DNA from: Endozoicomonas sp. 4G
GTDB lineage: Bacteria; Pseudomonadota; Gammaproteobacteria; Pseudomonadales; Endozoicomonadaceae
DNA: 64,000 bases
Direction of reading: 5' to 3'
Assembly: GCF_023822025.1 (NCBI RefSeq)
Contig: NZ_CP082909.1
Span: 5,686,001 to 5,750,000 of the forward strand
Below are positions 8,603 through 17,292 of this stretch, one piece after another (the first letter of the stretch is position 1; the number at the start of each line of letters is the position of its first letter). The notes under the pieces are model-generated. The model had not been told where the DNA came from. It ran no database searches and saw nothing but the letters and a program-made list of their open reading frames with translations. A program made the position numbers and the translations under genes.

Positions 8603-9648
8603 CAGGCAATCCTCTTGCGTTGCTGCCACAGCAGAGACATAAAGAACGGCGCCCCCATCAGGGCAGTGACAATACCAATAGGCAGTTCTGCGGGAGCGAC
8701 CACTATTCTGGCGATCATGTCGGCGGCCAGCAGCAGCACACCACCCAGCATGGCTGAGGCGGGTAACAGGGTTCTGTGATCAGGCCCTACCATCAGGCGA
8801 ATCAGGTGAGGCACCACCAGCCCGACAAAGCCAATAATACCGGCCACAGAAACTGAGACACCCACTGCCATGGCCGTGACCACAATCAGTTTGAGTTTGG
8901 TTTTCTGGACATCAATGCCCAGATGTCTGGCTTCGGATTCACCCAGCAGCATGGCGTTAAGAACCTGTCCGTAACGGCACAGCATGAAAACCACAGGACC
9001 CAGCAGGGTGAAGCAAAGCAGGACTGAGTTCCAGTTGGCACCACCAATGCTGCCCATTGACCAGAAGGCCAGGCTTCTGAGCGTGTTATCGTCGGCCATA
9101 TACGTCAGTATTCCCATACCTGCGCCGGTCAGTGCAGAAATGGCGACACCGGCCAGCAGCATGGTAGCGACAGAAGTACCGTTATTGGTCGTCCCTATCT
9201 TATACACGATCCAGGTCGTAAGAACGCCACCGAAAAAGGCCAGAAGGGAGACGTTGTACTCCATCAGTAATGGTGGAAAACCGGCAAACAGAGGCGCACC
9301 TAACACAATTCCGATCCCGGCACCCAGGGCGGCTCCGCTGGATACCCCAATGATACTGGGATCTGCCAGCGGGTTTCTGAACAAGCCCTGCATGGACGCA
9401 CCGGCAATGGCCAGGGCGCTGCCCACCATGATCCCCATCAGGGTTCTTGGCGTGCGGATGGATTCTACAATCAGTCGGGTCTGCTCAGGCACCTGACTGT
9501 CAGTAATTCCCAGACGATCCAGAAGGACATAGATAATATCCAGAGGGGAGATGGAAACCGGACCGGTGCCCACCGACAGGATAATAACGGCTGGCAGGGC
9601 TACTGCCAGCGATATCAGCAGCAGTGCTGATTTACGACTACGGTTCAT
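8602..9648 (-). CDS. hmuU: haem ABC transporter permease HmuU (FecCD family)
   Basis: This encodes 348 residues. ATG 9648 is preferred to an in-frame TTG at 9660, with a GAGAGC upstream. It is a strongly hydrophobic protein with about ten membrane segments and family-typical stretches (RTLMGIMVGSALAIAGASMQ, NPLADPSIIGVSSGAALGAG, GFVGLVVPHLIRL). It forms the inner-membrane channel that moves haem from periplasmic HmuT to the cytoplasm using HmuV. It lies 21 bases after hmuT and overlaps hmuV by translational coupling. The FecCD fold also serves siderophores and B12; haem is inferred from the neighbouring genes. Confidence 0.92.
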   Translation of the reverse strand: MNRSRKSALLLISLAVALPAVIILSVGTGPVSISPLDIIYVLLDRLGITDSQVPEQTRLIVESIRTPRTLMGIMVGSALAIAGASMQGLFRNPLADPSIIGVSSGAALGAGIGIVLGAPLFAGFPPLLMEYNVSLLAFFGGVLTTWIVYKIGTTNNGTSVATMLLAGVAISALTGAGMGILTYMADDNTLRSLAFWSMGSIGGANWNSVLLCFTLLGPVVFMLCRYGQVLNAMLLGESEARHLGIDVQKTKLKLIVVTAMAVGVSVSVAGIIGFVGLVVPHLIRLMVGPDHRTLLPASAMLGGVLLLAADMIARIVVAPAELPIGIVTALMGAPFFMSLLWQQRKRIA

Positions 9649-9669
9649 TATTGCTCTCAATGACAGTGA

Positions 9670-10563
9670 TCAGGATTCCGGGTAAAAGCTCTTGGCCAGG
9701 TTCAGGGCGGTTTCGCCGATTCTTGGGCCCAGCCCGCCCAACAGCAACCGACCATCCAGGGCAATGACACGGGCGTTTTTACCTGCCGGTGTCTGTTTCA
9801 AAACAGGCTGGCTGGCCAGCAGTTGTTCCACGGTCAGGCCACGACCAAGACTCGAATAGATGATCACATCAGGAGCGAGGGTCAAAAGCGACTCATTGGC
9901 CAGAGGTTTGTAACTGTTGAACTGAGCTTTGGCAGGATTAAAACCGCCGGCCAGTTCGATCAGGGCATTGGCTTCAGTGCCAGCACCGGAAACGGAAGGA
10001 TTTCTGCCTTCAGCAGCCAGCAGAAACAGGACTCTGGGCTTCTCCCTGCCAATGGCCAGTTGCTTTGCCGCCTTCAGGTCATGGTCGATGGACTGCCAGA
10101 GGGCTTTGCCTTCCTGTTCTTTATCCAGAAGGTCCGCCAGTGAATGGATGCGTTCCAGAAGGCTTTCGGCAGAGTGGTCGGTGGCCAGGGATTCCACTTC
10201 CAGCCCCGCCATTGCCAATTGCGTGAGGGTGGCTTTTGGACCCATGTCGTCGGTGCCGATAAGCAGGTCAGGCTTGAGTGCCAGAATCCCTTCGGCAGAC
10301 AGCTGCTTGTGATAACCGAGCTTAGGCAGTTTATTCACCTGCGGAGGGTAGTTACTGGTCAGGTCAACAGCCACCAGCTGATCACCGGCACCCAGTGCGT
10401 AAATGATTTCAGTAATGCCGTTGCCAGCAGAAATAATGCGCTTCTCTTGCGCTGAATCTTGCGCTGAAGGATTTTCCTGAGCGTCCGCTGTCATTATGGA
10501 GAATGACAACAGAGCCGCCATCAGCAGAGGAACTGGAAGTCTTTTTCCAGACCTTTTTATCAT
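9670..10563 (-). CDS. hmuT: periplasmic haem-binding protein HmuT
   Basis: This encodes 297 residues. It has a clear signal peptide (basic start, hydrophobic core, cleavage near ADAQE at about residue 29). The mature part has the two-lobed periplasmic binding protein layout: RIISAGNGITEIIYALGAGDQL near the start, a GTDDMGPKATL segment in the first lobe, and GLGPRIGETAL at the end. It collects haem after outer-membrane uptake and hands it to HmuUV. The ATG overlaps the exbD stop by four bases (ATGA), so it is translated from the same message as the TonB-system genes. Confidence 0.9.
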   Translation of the reverse strand: MIKRSGKRLPVPLLMAALLSFSIMTADAQENPSAQDSAQEKRIISAGNGITEIIYALGAGDQLVAVDLTSNYPPQVNKLPKLGYHKQLSAEGILALKPDLLIGTDDMGPKATLTQLAMAGLEVESLATDHSAESLLERIHSLADLLDKEQEGKALWQSIDHDLKAAKQLAIGREKPRVLFLLAAEGRNPSVSGAGTEANALIELAGGFNPAKAQFNSYKPLANESLLTLAPDVIIYSSLGRGLTVEQLLASQPVLKQTPAGKNARVIALDGRLLLGGLGPRIGETALNLAKSFYPES

Positions 10564-10988
10564 CGAGAGTCCTCCTCCATAAGCACTTGTGCGGCGGTGA
10601 TGTCGTGTTCACTTAAAAACATCATGAGCTTAACCAGATTACCCAGCGGCGCTTCCTGATCGCCGGCAACAAGCACCGTGGTGTCTGGTGCTTCCTTGAC
10701 CTGGGCCAGCAACTTCTGACTAAACACTTTAAAGCTGTCGTATTTTTGATCTTCCAGCGCCCAGGGCTGACCCTTTGCCAGGATACTCACCGTGAGTGTT
10801 TTCGGTTCTTCGGTCAGGGCGGCTTGTTCACGGCTGGCTTCAGGCAGATTCACCGGCAGACTCAGGGTTTGCACATTGGCGGTGAACAGCAGGAACACCA
10901 TGACGATAAAAACCACATCCAGCAGAGGTGTCAGGTCTGCTGCGTTGAACGAAGCGTTGGTTTCGTCGCTATTGGAAATACGAATCAT
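10560..10988 (-). CDS. exbD: biopolymer transport protein ExbD
   Basis: This encodes 142 residues. The N-terminus reaches the single membrane span at about residues 22-42 (LTPLLDVVFIVMVFLLFTAN). The preceding Asp in LLDVVF is the conserved proton-path residue of ExbD/TolR. The rest is a periplasmic domain. With ExbB it uses the proton gradient to energise TonB. The gene overlaps exbB and hmuT by ATGA junctions. Its presence in a haem-uptake operon makes this a dedicated, iron-regulated TonB motor. Confidence 0.92.
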   Translation of the reverse strand: MIRISNSDETNASFNAADLTPLLDVVFIVMVFLLFTANVQTLSLPVNLPEASREQAALTEEPKTLTVSILAKGQPWALEDQKYDSFKVFSQKLLAQVKEAPDTTVLVAGDQEAPLGNLVKLMMFLSEHDITAAQVLMEEDSR

Positions 10989-11671
10989 GCTGCAACAGCC
11001 TCGGGGCAGGTGCCGGGTTCCTGATTAAGGGCAATACCATCGTCGTTCATTTTCACGCCTTCCAGCAGCAGGTTGGCGTGATTCAGGGCGAACTCCAGCT
11101 TCGATACATAGTAATTGGCCCAGATGCCAAAACCGTGAGCCGCTGCCAGGGATGGAATGGCCACCATCAGACCAAATGCCGTGGTGAACATCGCTTCCCA
11201 GAGGCCGCCCGCCAGAACGTCCGGTGTGACCGGGCCGTGTATTTCAGAAATGCCCTGGAACATTCCAATCAGGCCAAGGACGGTACCGAGCAGTCCCAGC
11301 ATCGGAGCCAGGATACCAATCAGCATCAGGGGTTTCAGCCAGGCATGAAGGGCGTTTTTTTGTTTCAGAAGCCAGAGGCCAGCCACTTCTTCACGCATTT
11401 CCTTTTCGCAGTCATTGTGGCTCAGCAGAATAGCGATGCCCTTGCGAACCCCTTTCCCGGCAACCAGGTTTTTGCAGAGTTTGTTCTGGCTGTTGTTGCA
11501 GTTGGAGCAGCCGCGCACTTCATTGAGAAGGGTGTTCATGCTTTTTTTGTTGAGGCTGGGGAGCAGAGTAAAGGTAATCAGCCTTTCCAGAATCAGGGCC
11601 AGACTGATGCAGGAAATAATGGTCAGGGGCCAGCCCATAAGTCCCAGGGATGAGATCTGTTCCAGTAACAT
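10985..11671 (-). CDS. exbB: proton channel protein ExbB (MotA/TolQ/ExbB family)
   Basis: This encodes 228 residues, read from ATG 11671 rather than TTG 11674. Membrane spans are visible near residues 12-32, 110-130 (LIGILAPMLGLLGTVLGLIGMF) and 150-175 (GGLWEAMFTTAFGLMVAIPS). The GLLGTV and TTAFG motifs are hallmarks of the proton-conducting family. A small Cys cluster (CSNCNNSQNKLC) in the cytoplasmic loop is unusual for ExbB and could bind a metal. It partners with ExbD and TonB. Confidence 0.92.
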   Translation of the reverse strand: MLLEQISSLGLMGWPLTIISCISLALILERLITFTLLPSLNKKSMNTLLNEVRGCSNCNNSQNKLCKNLVAGKGVRKGIAILLSHNDCEKEMREEVAGLWLLKQKNALHAWLKPLMLIGILAPMLGLLGTVLGLIGMFQGISEIHGPVTPDVLAGGLWEAMFTTAFGLMVAIPSLAAAHGFGIWANYYVSKLEFALNHANLLLEGVKMNDDGIALNQEPGTCPEAVAA

Positions 11672-11733
11672 CAATTAATACCTGTCTTTTATCTTAAAAG
11701 TCTTCTGTCGCCTGTGGAGTGAACCAGAGGCGG

Positions 11734-12459
11734 TTAATTCAGTTGGAATGCCACGGGAATATGCACCCGGGAAGCCACCAGTTGGTTGTTGCGTTTCTGT
11801 GGTTCGAACTGCCAGTCTTCAACGGCCTCAATGGCAGACTGGTCGAGCAGCTCGAAACCGGATGACTCCAGTACTTTTATGTTCATGGCATGACCCTGGC
11901 TGTCCACCACAACTTCCAGCATAACAACGCCCTGCTGGTTTCTGCGTTGCGCGATGCGTGGGTATTTGGGCGGTACGGACTTGCGAATAGCGGGTTTAGA
12001 GACGAAAACCGGCTCATTGCTGAGGCCTTCGACTTCCGTCTTTTCGGTGGCTGTTTTGACCACCTGAGTTTCAGCGGGAGCTTCATCCTGAGGCTTTACT
12101 TCTTTTTTGGGTGGCTCAGGTTTTTTCTCGGCCACCTTTTCCGGTTCTTTTTTGATGTCGGGCTTTTCAGGCTGCGGCTCTGGTTCCGCTATCTTGACGA
12201 CGTTTTTCTTCGGCTTTGGTTGCTTGATGGGCTCGGGCTTTTTTGCCACTGGTTCAAGGGTGTCTTTGACAGGCTCTTCTTTGACAGGCTCCGGCTGTGC
12301 AGCCGCCTGCTGTACCGAAGAAAAGGTCATACTGATGGGGGCTTTGATACTGCCCTGGGCTACTTCAGCCTGCTGATCTTCCTGCTGACCATGGTAGACC
12401 GCCGCTGCGACGTGAGTGGCAATGGAAATGATCAATGTGAGTAGCAGCGTTCGAGACAT
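11734..12459 (-). CDS. tonB: energy transducer TonB
   Basis: This encodes 241 residues. It has an N-terminal membrane anchor (residues ~4-21), a long proline/lysine/glutamate-rich spacer (~60-145) that spans the periplasm, and a C-terminal TonB fold (SVPPKYPRIAQRRNQQGVVM, then DWQFEPQ near the end). It carries energy from ExbBD to outer-membrane receptors by binding their TonB boxes. It is the first gene of the operon; a Fur-like site lies about 65 bases upstream. Its likely clients are the two receptors encoded nearby. Confidence 0.93.
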   Translation of the reverse strand: MSRTLLLTLIISIATHVAAAVYHGQQEDQQAEVAQGSIKAPISMTFSSVQQAAAQPEPVKEEPVKDTLEPVAKKPEPIKQPKPKKNVVKIAEPEPQPEKPDIKKEPEKVAEKKPEPPKKEVKPQDEAPAETQVVKTATEKTEVEGLSNEPVFVSKPAIRKSVPPKYPRIAQRRNQQGVVMLEVVVDSQGHAMNIKVLESSGFELLDQSAIEAVEDWQFEPQKRNNQLVASRVHIPVAFQLN

Positions 12460-12523
12460 AATTAGTTTACTTGTTCATTGGCGGATGAAGGTTACTGCAA
12501 CTTTAAGATGTATTCAATAAATT

Positions 12524-12544
12524 AAATGATAATAATTCGCATTT
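12524..12544. promoter_or_regulatory. Fur-box-like operator upstream of tonB
   Basis: The AT-rich palindrome AAATGATAATAATTCGCATTT resembles the Fur consensus (GATAAT repeats around a centre) and lies just before the tonB-exbBD-hmuTUV operon. With the genes' function this suggests repression when iron is sufficient. Confidence 0.65.
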
Positions 12545-12718
12545 CTGTGATGCGTTGAACTTTATTTGATTTGGGGCAATAAATGCGTTTTTGACCGTAC
12601 CGTTTTACTGTTTTTGCAAGGCTATTATTCATCACATGTTAATGATTCGGGTATCAGGACATCATGTCCTTATGTAGAGAAAAGCCGAAGGGTTTGTGCA
12701 GAAAAGGCACCCAAACTC

Positions 12719-12759
12719 CGTTCACCCTGAGCGGAGTCGAAGGGCGCTCAGGATGAACG
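12719..12759. repeat. intergenic palindromic repeat (REP-like)
   Basis: CGTTCACCCTGAGCG and CGCTCAGGATGAACG form a long imperfect inverted repeat around GAGTCGAAGGG. It lies between two genes on the same strand and just beyond the stop of the receptor gene at 12795, so it may also act as a transcription stop or mRNA-stabilising hairpin. The rest of 12460-12794 holds only the Fur-like site. Confidence 0.7.
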
Positions 12760-12794
12760 TGGATTGTTCACATCAAACTCATTGAAGTGATGTA

Positions 12795-14825
12795 TTAGAA
12801 CCGATATCGCAGGTTCAGCTTGATGCTGCGGCCTGGCTCGTGGAGTGTTTCCCAGGCCGTGATGTAGTACTCGTCGGTCAGGTTGCTGACGGTCAGATCG
12901 GTTCTGATGCCTTTAAGAGCGCTGGTGGTTGGTTCATAGCTCAGGTACAGGTCAACCAGATCGTAGCTGCCGTAGGAACTCATGCTGTCATAGTCGGCAC
13001 GGATATTTTCCTGGGCACCAACATGGGTATAACGGGAGCCCATCTTCAGGTCGCCCTGTAGCATCAGGTAGGCAACATCGGCAACGACTTTGTCGGCCGG
13101 AATGTGATCCAGGTACTCACCGGTCTTTTTATTTTCTCCCCGGGTCTGACCATAGGACAGGCCAAACTGAATATCCTGGTAACGATACTGGCTGGCCAGC
13201 TCAAAGCCTTTCAATTCAGCTTCATCAACGTTTTTCCAGGTGGTCGTTGTGCCTTCAACGATCATGTTAATAAAGTTATCCACATCATTCTGGAAGACAT
13301 TCGCAGTCAGGGTCAGTTCATCATCGCCCAGAATGCCAGCAAAATTCATGCGGGCGGAAATTTCCTTATTTTTAGCTTCTTCGGGTTTGAGATCCGGATT
13401 AGGAACAAACCTGTTGACGAAAGGCCCGGCAGCAAAGTGAGTCCCTGTGGAAAACATCTCTTCCATACTGGGGGCGCGGAACGCTTCGTTATAGCTTGCG
13501 CTGAGCGTCAGCCAGTCGGTGCTATCCCAGATCAGGGCTGCAGAAGGAGAGATCGCATGGTTAGACTGTTTCTTCTCCTCGATATCGGATTCAGAGCGGT
13601 TGTCCCGGGCTTCAAAGCGGTCATAGCGGACGCCGGTCTGCAAAGTCCATGCCTCTGCCAAAGGAATATCGGCTTGTACAAACGCACCGGCAGTGGTGGA
13701 TTCACCGTCCAGATTTTCCGGGCGATTGCCTTCATTACCTGTATCATCCCTGACTGTCTCAATGGTGTTTTTGTAGGCATCCAGACCGTAAGTTAATTCA
13801 AAATGAGTCAGTTTTGAGACGTTGGTAAACGCTGTCCCGAGAGTTTTGTAGCGGGTATTGTCAGTCTGCTTGTCCTCAATTCGATACTCATCAAATTCGG
13901 TATCGTTGTAAAACAGCTGGAGCCTGCTGTCGACCAGCGCACTGTCTGGATTAAGAAGGTAGGCTGCGGACACGTTGGTATGGGCAGATTCCTGCACGAT
14001 CAATGGCGAATCGGTAGCCACGGCTGTTGCTGGATTGCTGGGTACCCTGGCATTGGTTTGGGCTTGCTGAGCCTTAAACTCAAGACGACTGTCGTCATTC
14101 AGCTGCCAGCCCAGTTTCGCCATACCACCCTGTTCGCGGGAGCCGGAGTGTTCTATTTCGTCGCCATTGCCCTGGCCACTGGTGCCTGTTTTATAGTTAC
14201 CGCCGTCGTTGTAGTAACCATTGAGCAACCAGTCGAAGCGGTCGGTGATCCCGTAAAGAGAGGCACGGGTCCGGGATTCATGGTTGTTGCTCAGGAAGCC
14301 CTGGGATACATAACCACCCAGGGTGTTACCGGGTGCCAGCAGATCTTCGGCTGTTTTGGTGTTTTGTACGACAACACCACCGATAGCACCTGAACCCCAC
14401 AGGTTACTGGATGGGCCTTTCACTACCTCAATAGACTTCAACAACTCCGGGTCTGTGAAATAAGTACCACGGTGACCGTTGGCAAAGTTTTGGCGGGCAC
14501 CATCGGTGATCTGCAAAACACGGGTGCCTTCCAGGCCACGAATGTTAATACTCTGGGAATTAGCCCGCGGGCCACCACGGACGGAGACGTTTGGCAACGC
14601 CTTGACGGCTTGAGCCACTGATTCAGGCTGGTCCTGCTGGATCTGATCCTGGTCTACGACTTCGATCGTCCGGGCAACATCGTTGATGTCTTTTTCAGAT
14701 CGGGTAGCCGTCACTGTCACTTGATTGAGCAGGGTTGCCTGAGTCTGGGGTGTATTTTCTGCGTATACAAAACTGGAAGTCACTGCCATGACAGCCATTG
14801 CCAGTCTACTTTTAGTAAACGTCAT
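12795..14825 (-). CDS. TonB-dependent haem/haemoglobin receptor
   Basis: This encodes 676 residues. It has a signal peptide (cleaved near VYAEN), a TonB box-like LLNQVTVTATRSEKD, a plug domain with IRGLEGTRVLQITDGARQ and KGPSSNLWGSGAIGGVV, and then a 22-strand-type barrel ending in the terminal aromatic RYRF. The barrel contains AFRAPSMEEMF and NPDLKPEE, matching the FRAP...NPNL signature of haem receptors. It should bind haem or haem proteins at the cell surface and pass haem to HmuT. It has its own promoter region with a Fur-like palindrome and lies next to the transport operon. Confidence 0.9.
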   Translation of the reverse strand: MTFTKSRLAMAVMAVTSSFVYAENTPQTQATLLNQVTVTATRSEKDINDVARTIEVVDQDQIQQDQPESVAQAVKALPNVSVRGGPRANSQSINIRGLEGTRVLQITDGARQNFANGHRGTYFTDPELLKSIEVVKGPSSNLWGSGAIGGVVVQNTKTAEDLLAPGNTLGGYVSQGFLSNNHESRTRASLYGITDRFDWLLNGYYNDGGNYKTGTSGQGNGDEIEHSGSREQGGMAKLGWQLNDDSRLEFKAQQAQTNARVPSNPATAVATDSPLIVQESAHTNVSAAYLLNPDSALVDSRLQLFYNDTEFDEYRIEDKQTDNTRYKTLGTAFTNVSKLTHFELTYGLDAYKNTIETVRDDTGNEGNRPENLDGESTTAGAFVQADIPLAEAWTLQTGVRYDRFEARDNRSESDIEEKKQSNHAISPSAALIWDSTDWLTLSASYNEAFRAPSMEEMFSTGTHFAAGPFVNRFVPNPDLKPEEAKNKEISARMNFAGILGDDELTLTANVFQNDVDNFINMIVEGTTTTWKNVDEAELKGFELASQYRYQDIQFGLSYGQTRGENKKTGEYLDHIPADKVVADVAYLMLQGDLKMGSRYTHVGAQENIRADYDSMSSYGSYDLVDLYLSYEPTTSALKGIRTDLTVSNLTDEYYITAWETLHEPGRSIKLNLRYRF

Positions 14826-14946
14826 TGTTTTCCTATGTGTATTTTTTTATGAATCTGGATCAGGTCAGTCACACAAGCACTTTATTTTAAAACCCCGAAG
14901 TGCTCGTGATGATGGCGTAGGATAATAGGTAAAACTAAAACTAAAT

Positions 14947-14965
14947 GCAAATCGTTATCATTTGC
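14947..14965. promoter_or_regulatory. Fur-box-like operator upstream of haem receptor
   Basis: A perfect inverted repeat GCAAAT-CGTTATC-ATTTGC lies about 120 bases upstream of the receptor start. It overlaps the Fur-type core TCGTTATCATT. Confidence 0.65.
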
Positions 14966-15055
14966 TAAAAGGGGGCAATCAGCCCAGACGGTTTGTTGTT
15001 AAAGTCATCTATGGTCTAGGCTTCTATCTCTTCCATCAATTAGCAGGATTCGGGT

Positions 15056-15601
15056 GTGTCAAAAACGCTGTTCAAAGAACTGAAAAACATTGGTATTGAC
15101 GAGGAGCTGGCGGCAAAAGTCAGTGCCTCCCTTGACCCGGATCACAATGCCAGCAAGAAAGACGTGCTTATCATGCAGGAGGCCATCTTGCAGTACCAGA
15201 CTCGCAGTGATCAAAAAATGGCCGACATGAAAGCCGAGTCAGACGCTCGCTACTACGAAGAGAAAGCTGAGTCAGAGGCTCGCTACCAAAAACAGAAAGC
15301 CGAGTCAGACGCTCGCTACTACGAAGAGAAAGCCCAGTCAGAGGCTCGCTACCAAAAACAGAAAGCCGAGTCAGACGCTCGCTACTACGAAGAGAAAGCC
15401 CAGTCAGAGGCTCGCTACCAAAAACAGAAAGCCGAGTCAGACGCTCGCTACTACGAACTGAAAATGGAAAACTCCAGAACATACGCCGAACTGAAAACCG
15501 AAATCCATACCACCATCAACCGGCAATACCTTATAACCTTTGGCAGCGCCCTGCTGACCATTGCTTCCGTACTGGCAGTCAACTGGTACTTTAACGTTTA
15601 G
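15056..15601 (+). CDS. coiled-coil/TM protein with 22-residue repeats, paralogue of the 515 gene
   Basis: This encodes 181 residues from GTG 15056, with AGGATT upstream. Residues 1-45 are nearly the same as in the protein at 515. It then gains three and a half copies of a 22-residue unit (KAESDARYYEEKAQSEARYQ...) that must form a long charged coiled coil. It ends with NRQYLITFGSALLTIASVLA, a single membrane segment. The layout is an N-terminal globular cap, a rod of variable length and a tail anchor. Function unknown. The 66-bp units are nearly identical, so the rod length is likely to vary between strains. Confidence 0.75.
   Translation: MSKTLFKELKNIGIDEELAAKVSASLDPDHNASKKDVLIMQEAILQYQTRSDQKMADMKAESDARYYEEKAESEARYQKQKAESDARYYEEKAQSEARYQKQKAESDARYYEEKAQSEARYQKQKAESDARYYELKMENSRTYAELKTEIHTTINRQYLITFGSALLTIASVLAVNWYFNV
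15230..15457 (+). repeat. 66-bp tandem repeats inside the coiled-coil gene
   Basis: Units start at 15230, 15296 and 15362, with a partial fourth at 15428. They differ at only one or two bases (GCTGAG against GCCCAG). This indicates recent expansion by slippage or unequal crossing-over. Confidence 0.9.
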
Positions 15602-15713
15602 CAAATCGTCGTAAGCCCTTGCGCAATAATGAGATTTCTACCCATATTCAACGACAGGGGTTTGGGAATATGCTGAAGGCATTCACAGTCCCGAAAAAAT
15701 ACTGTTACCCATT

Positions 15714-17147
15714 ATGGTGTTATTGCTTGCACTGGCTGCCGTTGCAGCCATACAGATTCAGCTACCGGCTGCCCTGCCTTCTCCCGAGCCAGGGTTAAAG
15801 CTCAGCAACGTCGAGCTGGTGATTCCCGGAGAACCGGCAACCGCTCCGGTCAGCCTTGAGGTTAAAGGGGCAACCATTGCCCGTGTCAAAAAGGCTGAAG
15901 CTGACGAAAATGATCCCTACGCCGGTATGTTTGTAATGCCCGGATTAATTGATATGCACGCCCACTGGAATCATTTGCCGCTGCCCGATCAAAATGAACT
16001 GTTTGCCTTTTTGCATCTTTATCATGGCGTGACCACGATTCGCACCATGGGCGATATGAAGCCGGGTCAATCCTCCGAGCTTCGGGCCCTGATCTCCAAA
16101 GGCACAATGGCCGGTCCGAATATAGAAAGCTGTGGTCGTATGATTGACGGGCCTGATCCGGTCTGGGACTCTGCTCTGGTTGTGAGCAGGCCTGAAGACG
16201 CTGACCAGGTGGTAAAAACACTGTCTGAGCAGGGTAACAGCTGTGTCAAAGTATACGACCATGTTCAGCCTGATGTGCTGGACGCCCTGCGTGTAGCCGC
16301 CCATAAATACCATATGCAGCTGGTTGGGCATGTTCCTCATGGTATGAATGCCGCGCAAGCGAAGCTGGACGATGTTCAGCATTTGAGGGGCTTTCCTCCT
16401 GCGGCAAAGAATCCGGACAACTACGTCGCCGGTCGTATGCAGTGGCTGAATATGGACGAAAAACGCAGAAAAGCCATGATATCGGCACTGGTCGAACAGG
16501 GAAGTGCTGTCACACCCACGCTGGTGACTATCGAACGGGTCATAGCCAGTAAACATCGTGAAGCCATGTTAGCAGACAAAGCAAACGAGCTTTTGCCTGA
16601 TTACTATCGGGATACCCTTTGGGATTCAGAAGAGGGAATCACCGCAGCACGTTTTATGAACGAAGCCCAGATAATGGCCTTTGAAGATGTATTGACAACA
16701 ATGCAGGCGACGGTCAAAGCACTTTATGAAGCGGGTGTGCCTATCCATGCCGGGACCGATACCATGGCTCCGGGGGTTGTTCCTGGCGCATCCTTAATCA
16801 AGGAGATTGAGTTGCTTTCCGATTCTGGTCTGGGGCCAGAGCAGGCTTTGGCAGCAGCGACGACGGTCCCGGCCAGGTTTCTTGGGCAACCGGTCAGCTT
16901 CGAGCCCGGCGCTAACGCCAACTTTGTCATTTACCGAGAGAATCCCAGGGAAAACCTTGCTGCCCTGAATACCATCGAAGCCGTTGTGGTGAAGGGTCGG
17001 CTCTACACCCGTGACATGCTGGACAGGCAAATGGATAAATATCAGCAGAGGTATGATGCCTTTATTCAAAAGCAGGTTATTCAGTCGGCGCTGAAGCTTG
17101 GGGTCAACAAGATGATCAAGCAGAAACAGAAACTGAAAGCGCAATAA
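15714..17147 (+). CDS. exported/membrane-anchored amidohydrolase (imidazolonepropionase-like)
   Basis: This encodes 477 residues. The N-terminus is hydrophobic (MVLLLALAAVAAIQIQLPAA), a signal or anchor. The frame is open a little further upstream but has no better start. Metal ligands of the amidohydrolase barrel are visible: HAHW after MPGLIDM (HxH), a Lys in CVKVYDH, His in LVGHVPHG and QHLRG, and Asp in HAGTDTMAPG. The closest subgroup is the prolidase/imidazolonepropionase-like one that hydrolyses Xaa-Pro-type or cyclic amides. It lies 145 bases before a TonB-dependent receptor on the same strand, so it may process what that receptor imports. Substrate not deducible. Confidence 0.8.
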   Translation: MVLLLALAAVAAIQIQLPAALPSPEPGLKLSNVELVIPGEPATAPVSLEVKGATIARVKKAEADENDPYAGMFVMPGLIDMHAHWNHLPLPDQNELFAFLHLYHGVTTIRTMGDMKPGQSSELRALISKGTMAGPNIESCGRMIDGPDPVWDSALVVSRPEDADQVVKTLSEQGNSCVKVYDHVQPDVLDALRVAAHKYHMQLVGHVPHGMNAAQAKLDDVQHLRGFPPAAKNPDNYVAGRMQWLNMDEKRRKAMISALVEQGSAVTPTLVTIERVIASKHREAMLADKANELLPDYYRDTLWDSEEGITAARFMNEAQIMAFEDVLTTMQATVKALYEAGVPIHAGTDTMAPGVVPGASLIKEIELLSDSGLGPEQALAAATTVPARFLGQPVSFEPGANANFVIYRENPRENLAALNTIEAVVVKGRLYTRDMLDRQMDKYQQRYDAFIQKQVIQSALKLGVNKMIKQKQKLKAQ

Positions 17148-17292
17148 AAACCATACTGTCAGACCATGGTCGGCAATGGGTGGTATTATGCCTTCAGTTT
17201 TAAAAACCTCTTTTTTACTCTCGGATCACCTGCCGGTAGTGGTAGAGTTCAGGTTGCAGAAGAGCCAATTCATTTGAGTCTCAGGAAGTTGT

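Noticed and set aside
11890-12444. 184-codon open frame antisense to tonB
   Set aside because: It is the complement of the biased Pro/Lys codons of the TonB spacer.
15171-15482. Repetitive 103-codon frame on the minus strand (SSERLTRLSVFGSEPLT...)
   Set aside because: It is the antisense reading of the 66-bp coding repeats.
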